This document shows, in pieces, positions 33,266 through 46,640 of a stretch of 64,000 nt of DNA. A model generated the notes under the pieces. The model was given only the letters and a program-made list of their open reading frames with translations, did not search any database and was not told the DNA's origin. The position numbers were made by a program, and so were the translations under genes. The DNA is from Nymphaea colorata (lineage: Eukaryota; Streptophyta; Magnoliopsida; Nymphaeales; Nymphaeaceae), in the NCBI RefSeq assembly GCF_008831285.2, contig NC_045148.1, forward strand, positions 10,483,001-10,547,000. The letters are read 5' to 3'. Position 1 is the first letter of the stretch; each line of letters begins with the position of its first letter.

Positions 33266-35868
33266 GGCATTTTTCTTCAGAGTCTAGCCATTCAATAGAT
33301 GTTGAAGGTGGATATCTTGCAATTCGCTAAGGCTTGAGATTGACCCCCAATGCAAATTTGCTGGGGTTGATGGGTCCCCTCCCTTTTATTCAATACGGCT
33401 TGAGATTGACCTATTCAGAGGACTTATCCTTTTAAGTACTTTATTGAGCCATGAAAAGGGTGCTGAAATAAGGTGATTTTCGAGCAATGTTAGCTTTGAT
33501 GGAGGCTCAGGTGATGCTGGTTGATGTTGAAGCATTATCGTAACTTAAAGAAGAGAAAAAATGTTTCATTTGGGAAGAGAGGCTTGCCTCTCTATGGTAG
33601 TCCTGGATATTCCTTGGCCTTCTTGGGAGGATGAGATTGAGGTACTTTTGGATTTGTGCACTCCGTACTTCTTTTGGCCTTTAGGATTATTTCTCACAAC
33701 TGACGGAGCAAAAGCCCAACAGGATGTGCAAACTTTGGTCAGGCTTTCGCTGTAGAACACTAATACATTTTTATAATGAAAGCGTGACGACAAATATTGC
33801 ATTTTTAACTGCTGAAGAGATTATGTGCAAAGTGGCTTCAGCTAAGTCCATGCAATAACTTAAAATTGCTTATAGCACAGCCGACCATGTTCAAATTGAT
33901 TGCCTTATGAATGAAGGCCATCCAATGTAATCAAACTTTTGCAAGATTTCTGAATCGGCTTCCTGTTTGTGTACTCGGATCCTCGCAAAGGGATGAGAAA
34001 AACAAGCAACATACCGATCCCATTGGCTTCTTTATCGATCTGATACTTCTTGTCAGCTATTACACAGGTGTTCGAGAATTTTGTTTTGTTGGCCACATGT
34101 AAACCGACGAATACATGTTCTGTACATTTACTGGTTTCCTTAGCAAATCCTTAGTTTGTTGGCGCTGATCTGATACGTCAGTCGATAACATTTTTTGCGA
34201 TGGGCTTTCATGGCCAGCATTGTTATATATAGATATTACATAGCATAGGCGCTAGTTTTGAAGCTTGTAATTTCAAGAACACATACATCAATAAAAGGTG
34301 ATAAGAGGTGTGTGAACGATGTTAAAGAAAAGCCCTAGATCAAATTGTGCTGCTGCCACTTTGCAGCCCGAACTTTTTCATGGCTGTCTTTTTAAGGGGG
34401 GTAGTGGTCAGATCTCCTCTGTGCCTTCAGAGGAGCAGGCCTGTTCAAATGGTCTTGAAGAGGAAAAAAACGTTACTCTAGCTACACGGAATGATTTATT
34501 TACCATGGCAGCATGTTTAGAACTATACCGATGCTTGTGAGATACTGGAAAACTAGCGCTTCAAGATTCATGAAGCAACATCTTGGACTTTGCTGCATAG
34601 AAGTGATATAAACTGTCAAAAGTGATTCAAATGTTTCGTTTTCCCTTGGAAGATCAGTTTATATAATCAAAGGCAGTGTTATACTTATCATAACTAACTT
34701 TTGTTATGCATGATACGTTACACCTCTGTATACCAGTATCACACTGTATCATATAATACATAGCTTTAACATGTGATATGGTGTGAAATTCTCCATATTG
34801 TACCATATGGTGGTGGCTTAAAAAAAGGAGCAGTGCTCGATCTTGATTTAAAATTTTGGGTTTTAGAAAGTTTTTTCACCCGACTTAAACACTCTTAAGA
34901 GTTGAGAGTGAGGGAAATCTTGCCATTTTGAAGCAAAACAAGTCAATTTGAAGTTTGAACCCAATTTTGTTTGTAGGAAAACGATGTGTAAGAAAGAGGA
35001 GTTTATAATTTCTACTGTAAAAGGTGGAAAATCTTATTGATTTACAAGACTTTAAACTTACTTCTGTATTATGATAAATTGTTGAATGTCCATTGTTATA
35101 TCCATGTGTGAAATGTTCTTATGGAAACAGATTGTTTATTTTTTCTCTGGCTTTAATTCTCAGTTTAGTAATTTTTGAATATTAAATGATATCAGACATT
35201 CTACATTGCTGCTTAATGAAATTTGAATTAGCAAATCCTAATGAAAATTTTATAAAAACGCACACAAGTATTGACCAAATTCGAAATGAAGAATAGAAAT
35301 CTCCTGGCTCCCAGATGCTGCGGCATCGGCCAAAAATTTTCAAACAGCAGCTGACTAAAAGAAAAATCATTTTAAATTGCCAAAAATTTAAAAAGCGTAG
35401 CTGAGAAAAATAAAAATCATCGTTCAGACCGCCATAAAGATGTCACTATACTATAAACCTATTTTTAATACCCCTTGTCGTGGCTGTTTTTCAGATATGG
35501 TTTTTAAATTTTTTGTCATCGAGTAACCTGCAACTGGCAAATTTCAATTGTCCAACAAAAAAAAAAAAGTTTTGATTTAACTGCTTAGATTATATAATAA
35601 ACAAGCGGCTAAACGAAAGAAGTCCAAATTTGAACTTAATTTTTTGCAATTTCATCGAAACTTAAAGTATGTTTCCACGGAAAGTTCAATTCGATTCGGA
35701 AGCATATATCTAGCTCAATTTAATAGGATTGATCCAAGTCAAATATGTCATCGTGTCTGGTTCATTCTGTCCCAGACTCCTTTAACTGGGTCGAGCTTAG
35801 ATAAAGATTGGATCCCCTCTGGTCGTCTTCTTCACGCTGGTGCGCGCTGCTTTCCCGGAGGGAGTTCA
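33266..35868. other. Spacer between PPR gene and RimM gene
   Basis: The first part should be the PPR 3' UTR. Reading frames here (for example 33561-33755) are short and unrecognised. A 15-bp string (GGCTTGAGATTGACC) occurs twice near 33330 and 33393. The part just before 35869 is the promoter and 5' UTR of the RimM gene; I see no clear TATA box. Confidence 0.4.
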
Positions 35869-38800
35869 ATGGCCTGTTCAAGCTTATCCGGAGAGCACCT
35901 CCTCCTCTTCTCACGACCCTCTCCTCCCCTCTACCACCAGAGGCCGACATTCCTTTTTCCCAGAATCAATAGGATTCAAATCTCTCCCAGTCGAAAACCA
36001 CGTTTTCTTTGTAACCCATTATGCCAAACGTTGCATTCTCCGTTCTCTCTTCGTGCTTTGCTGAGTAGGGGTAAGGCCCATTTCATCCTGCCACTTTTTT
36101 ACTGTCCATTCTTGCTCTTTTTATTTTTAACTATTTTTTGCTTTGTTGGTCCTCTTTGACGCAGAGACTCCTGAAGTAAAAGACGACGAAGATGATACGG
36201 AATTCATTGAAATTGGGTATGTGTCTAATGTTCATGGCCTCGACGGTGAAGTACGGGTAAAGCCATCTACCGATTTTCCGGAAATGCGATTTGAGAAGGT
36301 ATGTTGATGTTATTCTTCTCTTGGTGGGATTTCAAAGAGTAGGTTCATCATTGAGATGGTATTTGTGGTCACAGCCAGGAAAGAGATGGTTGAGGAGCTT
36401 GGTCTCAGGGCGGAAGGTTATTCGCGAAGTTGAACTCACTAGCGGGAGAGCTCATGCCGGACCTAAGTCTTGGATTCTTAGTTTTGCTGGGGTTGACACG
36501 GTTGAGATGGTCAGTGTTGTCTTCTTTTTGTTTTGTATTTTTTAGAACTTTATGTTCTTATAGAATTGTGAAGCTCCTTTTCTCCTATAAGTGGAAGCCA
36601 AAAATTTTATCTACAAGGGGCTGGTGTGAATGGGCACATACTAATCTAGGAAGGAGTATCTTATGGATTTGGATTTCCTTTTTATGTATTTGTTCATTAT
36701 TATTTTTCGGCCTTGCTAGAGATGTATGAAGTATAAGGCTTCTTCATGGGAGGGTGTATTGTTGGATCATCTTTATGTTTCATGTTGTTTTAGTTTCAAA
36801 TGGTTGGGTCGAGTTTCCAGGAGCCTGCTTACTGTTGTCCGAAAAGAGACATGGATACCGTTTTCTCTTTACCGTGTTGTTCCTTTCTTCTGCCCTTTTA
36901 GCTCCCAGTTTACTTGCAAGACCTTCCGCGTCTTAACATTCTTAAACCGCCACACTTGTTACTCTCAGTGCCTCTTCTACCCCTCAGTCGTAGGGTTGAC
37001 AAACTTGTCTTTTAAAGTTGAAGAATTTGATAGGCGGCTGCGCTTGATAAAGTATCTAATTAATTATTTACCTTGCCTATCAAGTTGGTGGATGAAGATG
37101 ATTTGTAGCAGAAACAATGGTACTAGTGGTCATCCAAGTGACACAACTTGCAATATCTTGCAAGCAATTCCTGGTCGAGGAATGTGTTCCTGAAGGGGGC
37201 TTCAGCTACAGTGACATGAGGTGTATAAACAATCCCAATGATGTGTAGTGAGAAGAAGTCGATTGACGACACAAGGAGTTACAGCCGAAATGAGTTTGAC
37301 TGATTATCCTTATTCATACTTGTTAATGCTGTCTTGAAGTCCGATTTCTTTCCATCCTATGGAAAGTTGAAGTCAAGTTCATGTTTGAGTTAGATTTTAT
37401 GGTTATAGTTGATTGATAGGCTATCGTCTAGACATAGCTTTGCCATATGGTCTTGCTCCTATTTTCATATTAAAGCCAATCATGCTGATGCCTTCTTTTT
37501 GCAGGCCAAAGAAATTGTGGGTTCAAGTATACTTGTTAGGGAAGACGATAGACCACCACTAGAGGATGGTGACTTTTACACGCCTGATCTAATAGGCATG
37601 AAGGTCTATTTGAAGGTTTGTAGTTGTATAAAATGAGAAACATTTACTATGTTATGTTTGAGTTCTTTATAATTGGTGAATGCTTTTCTGTCTAGATTGT
37701 TCATTCTTGCCAGTACTGCATCATCTCAATGCCTTCCTCACCACTAGGATGCCAGTCATCCGAAAAGTTCTTTTATACTCCCTATCAAATATAACCTGAC
37801 ACTGTAATTGTGACTGTATTGCTTGCATTTTCTTTTTATAATTAGCTGATTATTTTATGTATATTTTTCCTGTGGCTTCTGCTCAATACCTCTTTTAGTG
37901 AATTCAACTCTTGTAATTGCCCATGTTGTCGTGATAAAATCCACATCATGCAGAACTTTGATATCTAATTGTTGCTTTCCTTTGACAAAATGTCTTAGAT
38001 GGAGGTAGGTGAGTAGTTTATCCATTTCTTTCGAGGTAATGTCTTTTCAATCATGTCGAGAACCATTTGTTAGCATAAGGTTTAAGGTTTGCTAAAGTCT
38101 TAATTTTACAGTAGGCTGAATCTTGCCCTGCACTTTGAAAGTGCTATAACTTGAACTGTTTGTGGGTCACTCTTCTGTCAACTTCTTCTGAACCTTATCT
38201 TTTCCAGTAAAATATATCTTGAATATTGTTGGGGGAAATAGAAATTATTATGATTTTATTTGTTTCTAAACTTTTTGTTATAAATATGTAAACTAGCATG
38301 AACGGCTAAAGCTGGAATTAAAATGGCAGAAGGGGTTTAGTGATAGTCATCCAAGGAACTTCAGCCAGTTGGGGCATGTTTATGAGGCCAGAAAACAGCA
38401 CATTATAAGGTCACCCGGGAATGTGTGAAAGCATAACTGGCTGTGACTTCATTAGGTTGTTCCCAGAATAGGACGCATGTAGAGGTCTACAGATAGTCAT
38501 GAAATAAAAAAATGAGAAGAAAATGACTTTCGTATTTGAGGACATTTTATGAAGCCTGAAAAGCTGTGTCACATGGGTGTACCTAAACAGCTGTTTCACC
38601 CGTGCTGGCTCTGGTACTGGTGCTTATCTGTCACAGTACATCTGCCGAATCATGCCAAAAATGACCATCTTAAATGTGCACTGACTAAACTAGCCCTAAC
38701 GCAAAAAGTTCATAGTGATTTATATGTAAATATGGATGAATAAGGCTATTCGAAAAATCAGATGTTGACACATCCATGGGAGACATAGTCAGTGACAAGA

Positions 38801-41800
38801 TGAAAGAATTCAAACTAAACATGCTCTTGTTTGTATACTAATGTTATTGGCGGTGATCCTCTCAGTTAAGAGGTCACAAAGTTTCTTGGATAATAGGTAT
38901 GGTTTCTTATGCTGTGCTATCTAAGTGACTGCTAACTTCTTATAGGCCAGTGTATATCTATGACATTAAAAAAAACAAATCTGGTTACTTTTTCTGGATC
39001 TTTAATCGTCTAAATTTTCCTTTAGGACAACAGAGAGCTTGTGGGTACTGTAGTAAATGTACTCAAATCTGGTGCAAGTGATCTTTTACAAGTGATGCTG
39101 GTCCAAGAAGTTAATAGTAGATCTATTTCACTGGATACAACATCAAGTCAATCCGCTCAATTGGTGTGGATTCCTTTCGTTGAAGCCATTGTGCCTGATG
39201 TGGATATCAAAGAAAGGCATATGCTGATTACACCTCCACAGGGCCTTCTGGAGTTAAACTTACGCTGTCATGAAGCATCAAAGAAAGAAAGAAGACAGCT
39301 GGTTTGACATGCTTCCTTGAGTTTGAAGCCGCTTTTTGTCTTTGCTTTAATATATCACTAAATGAAATTGCATTATCTCCCATATGCACCTTTTTGTGGT
39401 GTTCTACTGTGCACATTACTAAATGAAGTTGTGCTGCTTTTCCACATTTTCAAGTACATTATTGATTATACATTATTATTATTATTATTATTATATGTAT
39501 GTTCTGTGCAATTTTTATTCTTTCTTTGGGGCATATTATGTATATATTTCTTTACAATATAATTTTGCATAATCTTCAAAATTTGCATTTGCATCAAGAC
39601 AACTTTTTACAACCAATATAGCTGTATATCTCAGTCAGTAGCATGTTTTCTCAAGTTATTTCTGCAATATTTCTATACATTTTTTATGGGGTTCTTGACT
39701 GAGTTGTTGTGTGTCCAGCATACCATGTTTACTTGGTCAAGCTTGTGTCTTGAGCTTGTTTAGGAGCAAGGGATTATGTAATACCTGGTCGACTAGATCC
39801 ACATCCTCATACTAATTATTAACAGAGTATAATAGATGGTGCCTAGAGGCTGTCATAATCATTTGTTATTTAACCAGGTATCAGGTCTCTCCTTTGCCTA
39901 GCACGTGATCAGGAATTGTTTTTCTTATTTTCACCGTTTCTCAACTAGCCAGAAACAGGACTTGGCATATGTTGCATGCTTGATCTGTATCTACTTCTAT
40001 GTGAGTCATGTATGCCCTTGGCTAAGCTATGATTGCAATGTAGGAGTGGAAGCAAAAGAAAAGAACTAGGCAACGTCTTCTTGCTGCAAAGAAGAAGTTA
40101 GCTGACATTGGACAACAACATATATTGGAGGGATTATCATCAGGTGACAAGGATCAAAAGCTGTTGCTGACGAACCAGATTACAAATATGAATCTGCAGT
40201 TATTTCAACATGCACTGCACAATATTTCAAAGCCAAAAGTATGGTAATATTGATCTCTCTTCAAACAGATAAGACATCTACTGCTGCACGAACCATTGCA
40301 TCTTTATGAATTTCATTCTTGCAGCCTATAGAATACACTGATCTAGATGTATCTGGTTCAGTTAGCCTTATGTCTCAGCAGAAAGTTTCCTTTTCTGATT
40401 ATTTATGGTGGTAGGGTACAAATTATTGTGGTGCTTGTAGTGTTGATGCTCCAATTTCTAGTTTCCTTCAAACTCTCTGGAGCATTGGCACTTCTATAAA
40501 AAAGTTGAATGGAGAAGGATTGTTCCTTTTTCTGATTTTCCTTGTTGTCAATGGAAAAAGTTTATTTTAATGTATATCTCCATGATTCTAAATTTTTTAC
40601 CATCTGTTGGCTTTGTGGGATGTTGGGTGAATAATTTTGTGGTTTTGCTGGAAAATCAGAAACAGCAATATTCTATAGTATTCTTTTTTTTACCATACAA
40701 TTTGGAAAGGTATTCGGATTATTGAATGTTTTCTAATTGATTCTGTACAATTATCAAGCTGAACAATTTGGCGACTCAACTAGATCTTTTTTTACTTGAA
40801 AAATTTCTTCCTGCATGTTCATCAAACTGCTGATTTATGGGTTACATAGGAGTGTTGACGAAGCTAAACAGCTAAATGTAATAATAAGGGCTGCTTAATG
40901 TTGACCTATTTCAGGAGCTTCCTGGGAAGGAACGTCTTTGAAGTATTCCATTTTTTTTGTTTTCAAAGGACACCACCTCAATAATGTTTTTGAAAAGAAA
41001 TGACACACAAAGTATTCATCCTTATGGTGGATGTTTGTGGACATGTGTCATGCTATTATCATTCTGGTCCTTTTATGTTTTGACTTTCTTCTGAATCGCT
41101 GGTCTGATGCAGTTACCTTTCTCTTGTTTAATGTTGAAGCAATTGTTACTTGGAAGAATTTGTCAATGCAAATTCAGCTAAATTATTGCACAAGACTTTG
41201 AAGATACCCAAGAGCAGTCTTCATTGTTATGGAAGCAAGAACCAACAGAATGGATGTTCAGAATTACGCAAAGCTGGTTTTGATTTCATTGTTCAAGGGA
41301 AAGTTGCTACTGTTCTTGCACTTGATGATGGGAAAGTGCAAGAAGGACGTCTGCAGCAGAATTCCATTGAGGAAAATGTCTCAAACTCTGCAAACTGTGT
41401 TCAACTTCATGAATTTCTTCTAAATATTAAAGAACAAACTAAGGTAATTGACTGGCTTGAGCTGAGTCTACCAAATCATCTGGTTGACTCAGTGAGTTTA
41501 CTTTGGGTGTCTCAATGTGTATTGTATTTGTAAATCCCTAGAGGTGTCAAATATTGCCTTCACAGTCCATTCTGATTCCAATGTTATGCAGGTAGAGGAG
41601 AATTTTCCTGTTGCATTAATCATGGCATCTCCTGCTAATGAAGTGCAGACGTTTCGTGATTTTTTGGTTGATCATGATTATTACGGCTTAGACAAGGAAA
41701 AGGTAGGATATTAGTGGTTGAAGTTCCTTTATTTTTTGTTTGGGTATACATGTGTGGAGGCTTTATTGTCTAGATCATGGCAGTTATCTGCAACTTAGGA

Positions 41801-43548
41801 CAAAATGCTCTGAGTGGATTCACTTTTTCTTCAGAGACCTTTTTGATGTAATGGTTAGGACATCAATGTCCACAACTGCTCCATCCACCTGGTCAGGAGG
41901 GCAGAATTAAAACCTTCAATTTGAAGGAGGTCAAAAGTTTGATGTGTCTGGGTTGGATCTCATGGACTTATTTAGTGAGGGTTTGCCTAACCCAGGTTGC
42001 TGATTATAATAAAAGGTTTGCATCTGCGAAATTGTGCTTTTGTCAAAAGATCCATGGTATACTTTTGTTACATCCTCTGAATGGATAGATCATGTCAGTC
42101 CGCTTGATAGTGCCTACACAAGTGGAAATTTTGTCCTTGCTTTACTGGTTTGTGTCAACCTATGTCCAGTCACTTATTTTCTATTTTAGGCTGATTATAT
42201 GATAGCCACAACTGCATGTTTCTATGATTTTTTTATTTTTTTTAATTTGACATAGGTCTGGATCCTTGAAGAAGATAATCTGCCAGTTGTTAGCAACTCA
42301 GCTGAAGAAAAAGCACTCAAGATACTCTTGAAAACTCCATGGGAGGTACTTCATGCACCAGTAGGATCTGGGAGCATATTCAACTTACTCTCAACCCATA
42401 CAGTGGTGGATAATCTGAGTGAAATTGGTATCGAATATGTGCAGGTAGGAGGCTGGGAAACTTTCTTTCTATTTACGCTCCAGTATCTGGGCTCATTGAC
42501 AAAGTGTTAGTGATTTTAGTACTTGCTAAATTCATCCTGTAAAGTGGACCAAGTCTATTCACTTTTCTGACTGAGAAACAGTTTATATTTATGCAGTTGC
42601 TCCAACCAATCTGATGGCATGCTTGAATCACAAACTTCAGCTGATTTTGTTTTATTGTTGCCCCGCATACCTAATTTGCTAGACTAGTAAATGCCCAAAG
42701 GGGCGACCAATTGGTTTGCTCAAGGGTTGACCCCTTACTGTGTTTGCTTTACCTTTTTGTCGAAACAGAAAGCAACTCTTGGAGTGCCTTACTGGTTTGA
42801 TATGATCTTTCTGCCGAGATCCCTTAGAGTGTAAAGCTAGCTAAGGTCTTCTTGACGGCTTGAACCTAAGGAATTGTTCACCTTGTGCAAGCACGGCAAT
42901 GCTTCCGCCTTGCAAGAGGCTGCAATGAATGAGGTTCCTAATTGTGGTAATCAGTTGGTTTGTGTTTGCTGCCACGTTGATTCCCATGCAATATTCCCTT
43001 TAGTAAATGAACTGATGGTCCAACTCGCCCCTGTGGAATGTGCTAGAAGATTTCTACACGTTTCTGGCTTTAAATATCTGCATTCTTATGTCAATTTATG
43101 TAATGACTACACGTTTCCGGTGTAAATTTTCTTTCTAGAGTTTCCAGGATCTGCGAGTTTTGTTGGGATACTTAGATTTGACAATGTGCTTCCTTTCTTG
43201 CAGGTATGCAGCTTGAGTAAAAGATCTGCTATTGGGTATCCTCTACTTCTTGGTCACATCCACGCATGTAAAGCGGATGTTGGAATTAAGATCTTTGGTG
43301 ACGAGGATGATGAGTTCTTCTATGATATGGTATTCTCCTTGTCATTTCTAAGGAGGTTGGCTACGCAGATGGACGAACTGCAATTTTTTGCCTTGGAAGG
43401 ACAGCGCTCGCATGTTCAGAAGATTGACAATGATTGGGTGGTTGTACATCCTCTGCAGCCCAATTCTTATATTTTGCGTTCATCAATTTACAGTTGTTTG
43501 CGCTTATGTCCTCCTGATAAGGTCTGTATGTTACATATTGAAGGTTGA
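35869..43548 (+). CDS. RimM-like ribosome maturation protein fused to a UAP/UDP-sugar pyrophosphorylase-like domain
   Basis: Ten exons: 35869-36070, 36165-36298, 36375-36509, 37505-37615, 39026-39301, 40044-40243, 41140-41443, 41592-41702, 42256-42444 and 43204-43548. Introns are GT-AG and the sum is 2,007 nt (668 residues plus stop). Residues 1-67 are Ser/Arg/Pro-rich and nearly free of acidic residues, fitting a transit peptide. Residues about 78-160 form the RimM N domain (EFIEIGYVSNVHGLDGEVRV, SWILSFAGVDTVEMAKEIVG). Residues about 185-225 form the PRC-barrel part (YTPDLIGMKVYLKDNRELVG). RimM binds S19 and helps mature the 30S head, so a role in organellar ribosome assembly is inferred. 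Residues about 395-660 resemble UDP-N-acetylglucosamine pyrophosphorylase: FPVALIMASPANEVQTFRDF, KVWILEEDNLPVV, PWEVLHAPVGSGSIFNLL, IEYVQVCSLSKRSAIGYPLLLG. The usual glycine-rich nucleotide loop is degenerate (GKVATVLALDDGKVQEG), so catalysis is doubtful. The exon 7 acceptor is the least certain. A GT at 43522 could instead open another intron. Confidence 0.87.
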
Positions 43549-43594
43549 TTGTACATGGAAGAATTTTGGTTTCCAATGCAAGGCTGCGGGGCGA

Positions 43595-44848
43595 TAGGTC
43601 TTCCAACCTTTATGGATTAAAAAAATAGAGCTATACAAAAAGGAATGGACAACCAACAAAACAAAACTATCAACCTGCTGTACTAAATCCAAGAAGGAAA
43701 AAACCAGCAGCAAAGCCTTAGGCCATCCAGATGAACAATGGGAATCATAGCAAGAAACTTAATTCAGGATAGTAAAAGAACTTTCAGATCCACGCATCAA
43801 CTGCACCGTCCTTTCCAAAATTTGCTTCGGAACTTTATTTTGATGACAAAAATCTGAGGATGTAAATGCTGTAGGGTTGGGAATCGAGACAGGATGTTTA
43901 GCCTCCTTGTAGTTGCTCTCCTAAGTATTCCTTTTAGGTGAGGAGTTGGTGAGCAGACCAATAGAAAGGTTAGAGTGCGGAAACTTAGTGATCAGGGACC
44001 TTCACCTCCGGAAACAAGAAATGCTCACTCATGAAAGATTACACAGTCAATAAATAAATCTTCCAATCAATGGTTATAAACGCATCCACACAGGATTTCC
44101 AGATCAACCACTGGAAAGAGGCTATGGAGTAGGTTGACTCTTGATGCAGTAGTTCATTCCTTATGGACCAAATTTTCCAAACAGTAGTTGGACGGGCTAT
44201 AGCCCAGCATTTGCTTAACCACCCGCTTTTTAAAGAAGTCAATTTCCATTTCTTGATTCCATGGATAATATTCACGTGAGGAATGCACTTCTTATGAATT
44301 TTTTTGGCTATAGGTTGCCAAGGGTTTGCTGCATAAGGAGTCCAAGAGGAGGTGGTTCAGGTCCTCTTCATGTCGATGTCAAAGGGTGCAACGGCTAGGG
44401 AGGTGGAAACCCATGTGTTTCAATCTTTCTTGGCATGGACGCTTATTTTGACATGCCAAATACAGAAACCATTTGCCTCTTGCGTGGCATTGGATATGCC
44501 AGAACCAGTGTCTCCAAGCCTGGCTAGATGATTTTTTGCCTATTTCTCTCCCATATGTCTCTTCTCGACAACGAGCTGTGTTCATGACTTCCCCACTCAA
44601 GGGTATCAGGTTTGTGCAAGTCCGCTGCCTGATAGCGTTGAACCTTAGCATACGGCTCATTCCAATCTGCATGACCGAAGGAATTCCCCATAAAAGCAAC
44701 AGAAACAAAAGGGGATTGGATAGCATGGAGGGGGAGATTTCCACAGCATCCCATCTGTCAATCCAGAAACGGGTACTCTGCCATCATGAACTTTCCATTC
44801 GATATGGTGTTTATTGGTCGCCCATTGCTTGACCATACTCTTCCACAA
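43595..44848 (-). pseudogene. LINE C-terminal region and 3' UTR
   Basis: This stretch carries the decayed zinc-binding region (around 44380-44750) and the tail motif VWKIWSIRNELLHQ (44275-44039). The non-coding 3' end reaches the bases just after the RimM stop. No target duplication could be assigned because the other end of the LINE adjoins another element. Confidence 0.6.
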
Positions 44849-46250
44849 TCACAAGTGGCGGCTTTTTGCTTTACAGATCCAAATGCTATTCTCAGAGAGA
44901 TATTTGTCACGAAAGATTGCAGCCCATAAACTACCCGATAATGGAACAATAGCCATCAAAAGAATCATAGCTGCATTATTGTCCCCAAGTAAAGGCTTAA
45001 GTTCAATGCCTCCTTCTTTATAAGTTTTACACAATTGCTTCCAGGCAATGTAGTGGGGCCTTTTCTCATCAGGCCAATCGTTCCAGAGGAAATTGGCTAT
45101 GTTCCTTTCTATACTCTGAAGTACCGAAGCCGGGATGGGGAATATGGAAATCCAATATTCCGCCACCAGGGATATGACAGATTCAAGCCAAATGTGGCCA
45201 GCAAATGAGAGGACCTTGCTTTTCCAAGCAGCCAATAGCTTCTTGATCTTGAGGAGAAGAGGATCGCACATGTTGGCATTCAATTTACCATAGAAAAGTG
45301 GAACGCCTAAATAGTTGGCCGGTAGAGCGGAAACTTGCCATGTAAGGACCTCCAAAATTCTCCTTTGTCTCTCCCTGTCAACATTGAAGAAGAAAACACT
45401 ATATTTTTTATCGTTAACCATCAAACCCGAATAAGAGGTTAGCTCATTAGAAGCATCGTGAATAGCATGAATTGACGAGATTTTTGCTTTCGAAAAGAAT
45501 AGGGTGTCATCTGCATAAAGGACCAGACTCGCGCCTTAGCCTTCGCCCAAACCATAGGAGGAATCACATGTGCATTATCTCTAAGCAAAACAAATCTTTT
45601 ATGAAAAATTTCCATTGCAATAATGAATAAGTAAGGAGAGATGGGATCTCCCTGCCGAACACCTCTACCTGCCCAGATGAAATTAGTCAATTACCCGAGC
45701 TCTATTTAGAAGAACAGAGAAAGCCATGGTGGAGACACACGTCATGATTCCTTGAGTCATTTTGGGGTGAAACCCAAGGAATAGAAGAGCATTCTGAAGA
45801 AAATTCCAATTCAATCTGTCATAGGCTTTAGAGAGGTTCACTTTAAACCCAATACAGGGGTATTGCATACGGTAGAGACCTTGAACGATCATGTGCTATT
45901 ATGATGTTCTCTGATGTGCCTACCCTTGAGGAAAGCAGCTTGCTCCGAGGAGATGATCCTACCAAGTATAGGTCTCATTGCCAAGAGCTTGGTGATAAAC
46001 TTATAGAGGCAGTTACAAAGAGGAATAGGTCTGAAGTCCTCCAGTCTGGAAGCACCAACTATTTTGGGAATAAGCACAATGAGGGATTGATTCACCTTCT
46101 CAAGAAATTTTCCAGTGTCAAAGAAATCTTTTATAGCACAAGTGATATCTTTACCTATGATGTGCCAAAATTGTTGATAGAAACCCACGAAGAAGCCATC
46201 AGGACCGGGAGCATTGTATTTGCCCATGGAGAAAACCACCTTTTGCACTT
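44849..46250 (-). pseudogene. LINE reverse transcriptase domain, frameshifted
   Basis: Typical blocks are present in order: YNAPGPDGF, LIVLIPKI with DFRPIPLCN, GFKVNLSKAYDRLNW, GRGVRQGDPISPYLF, the catalytic YADD (near 45510, reached only by a frame change), and LPANYLGVPLFYGKL. The domain is broken into at least four frames (46248-45889, 45892-45683, 45690-45439, 45424-44849). Confidence 0.88.
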
Positions 46251-46640
46251 CGTCTGCAGTGACCTACCCTAAAAGAGAGATTCTCCTCTTCAGTGACCGT
46301 CTCTCCATCCTATAGAGTGAGGGGAATATCACCTGTAGCGCCATCCTCCGATAGAAGGTAGGAGAAATAGTATTCATAGATGCCTCTAGTAAGAGGCGGA
46401 AATCTGGTGGGGCCATCTATATAAGATATACGGTTAGAGTGACCCCTTTTTTTGAGCATCTCAAAGAAAAATTGAGAACTACAATCTCCTTCCTTGAGCC
46501 ACTTTTAGCGAGGTTTCTGTTTCCAAAAAAGTTCTTCATCTTCTAAGGCTGATTGAAGTTCTGCTTTGAGTAAAGATTCATGTTCATGGTCCTTATGATT
46601 TGCGTGAGGTTGTTGTGATTGGACCACCTCAAGTTCACGA

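Noticed and set aside
36430-37193. Plus-strand frames of 99 and 155 codons
   Set aside because: They lie in RimM intron 3; the exons on either side join in phase without them.
41840-42010. Second SINE in RimM intron 8 (GTAATGGTTAGG near 41846)
   Set aside because: An A-box-like string without a convincing B box; not enough to call.
44473-44832. Plus-strand 119-codon frame
   Set aside because: It is antisense to the decayed LINE C-terminal region.
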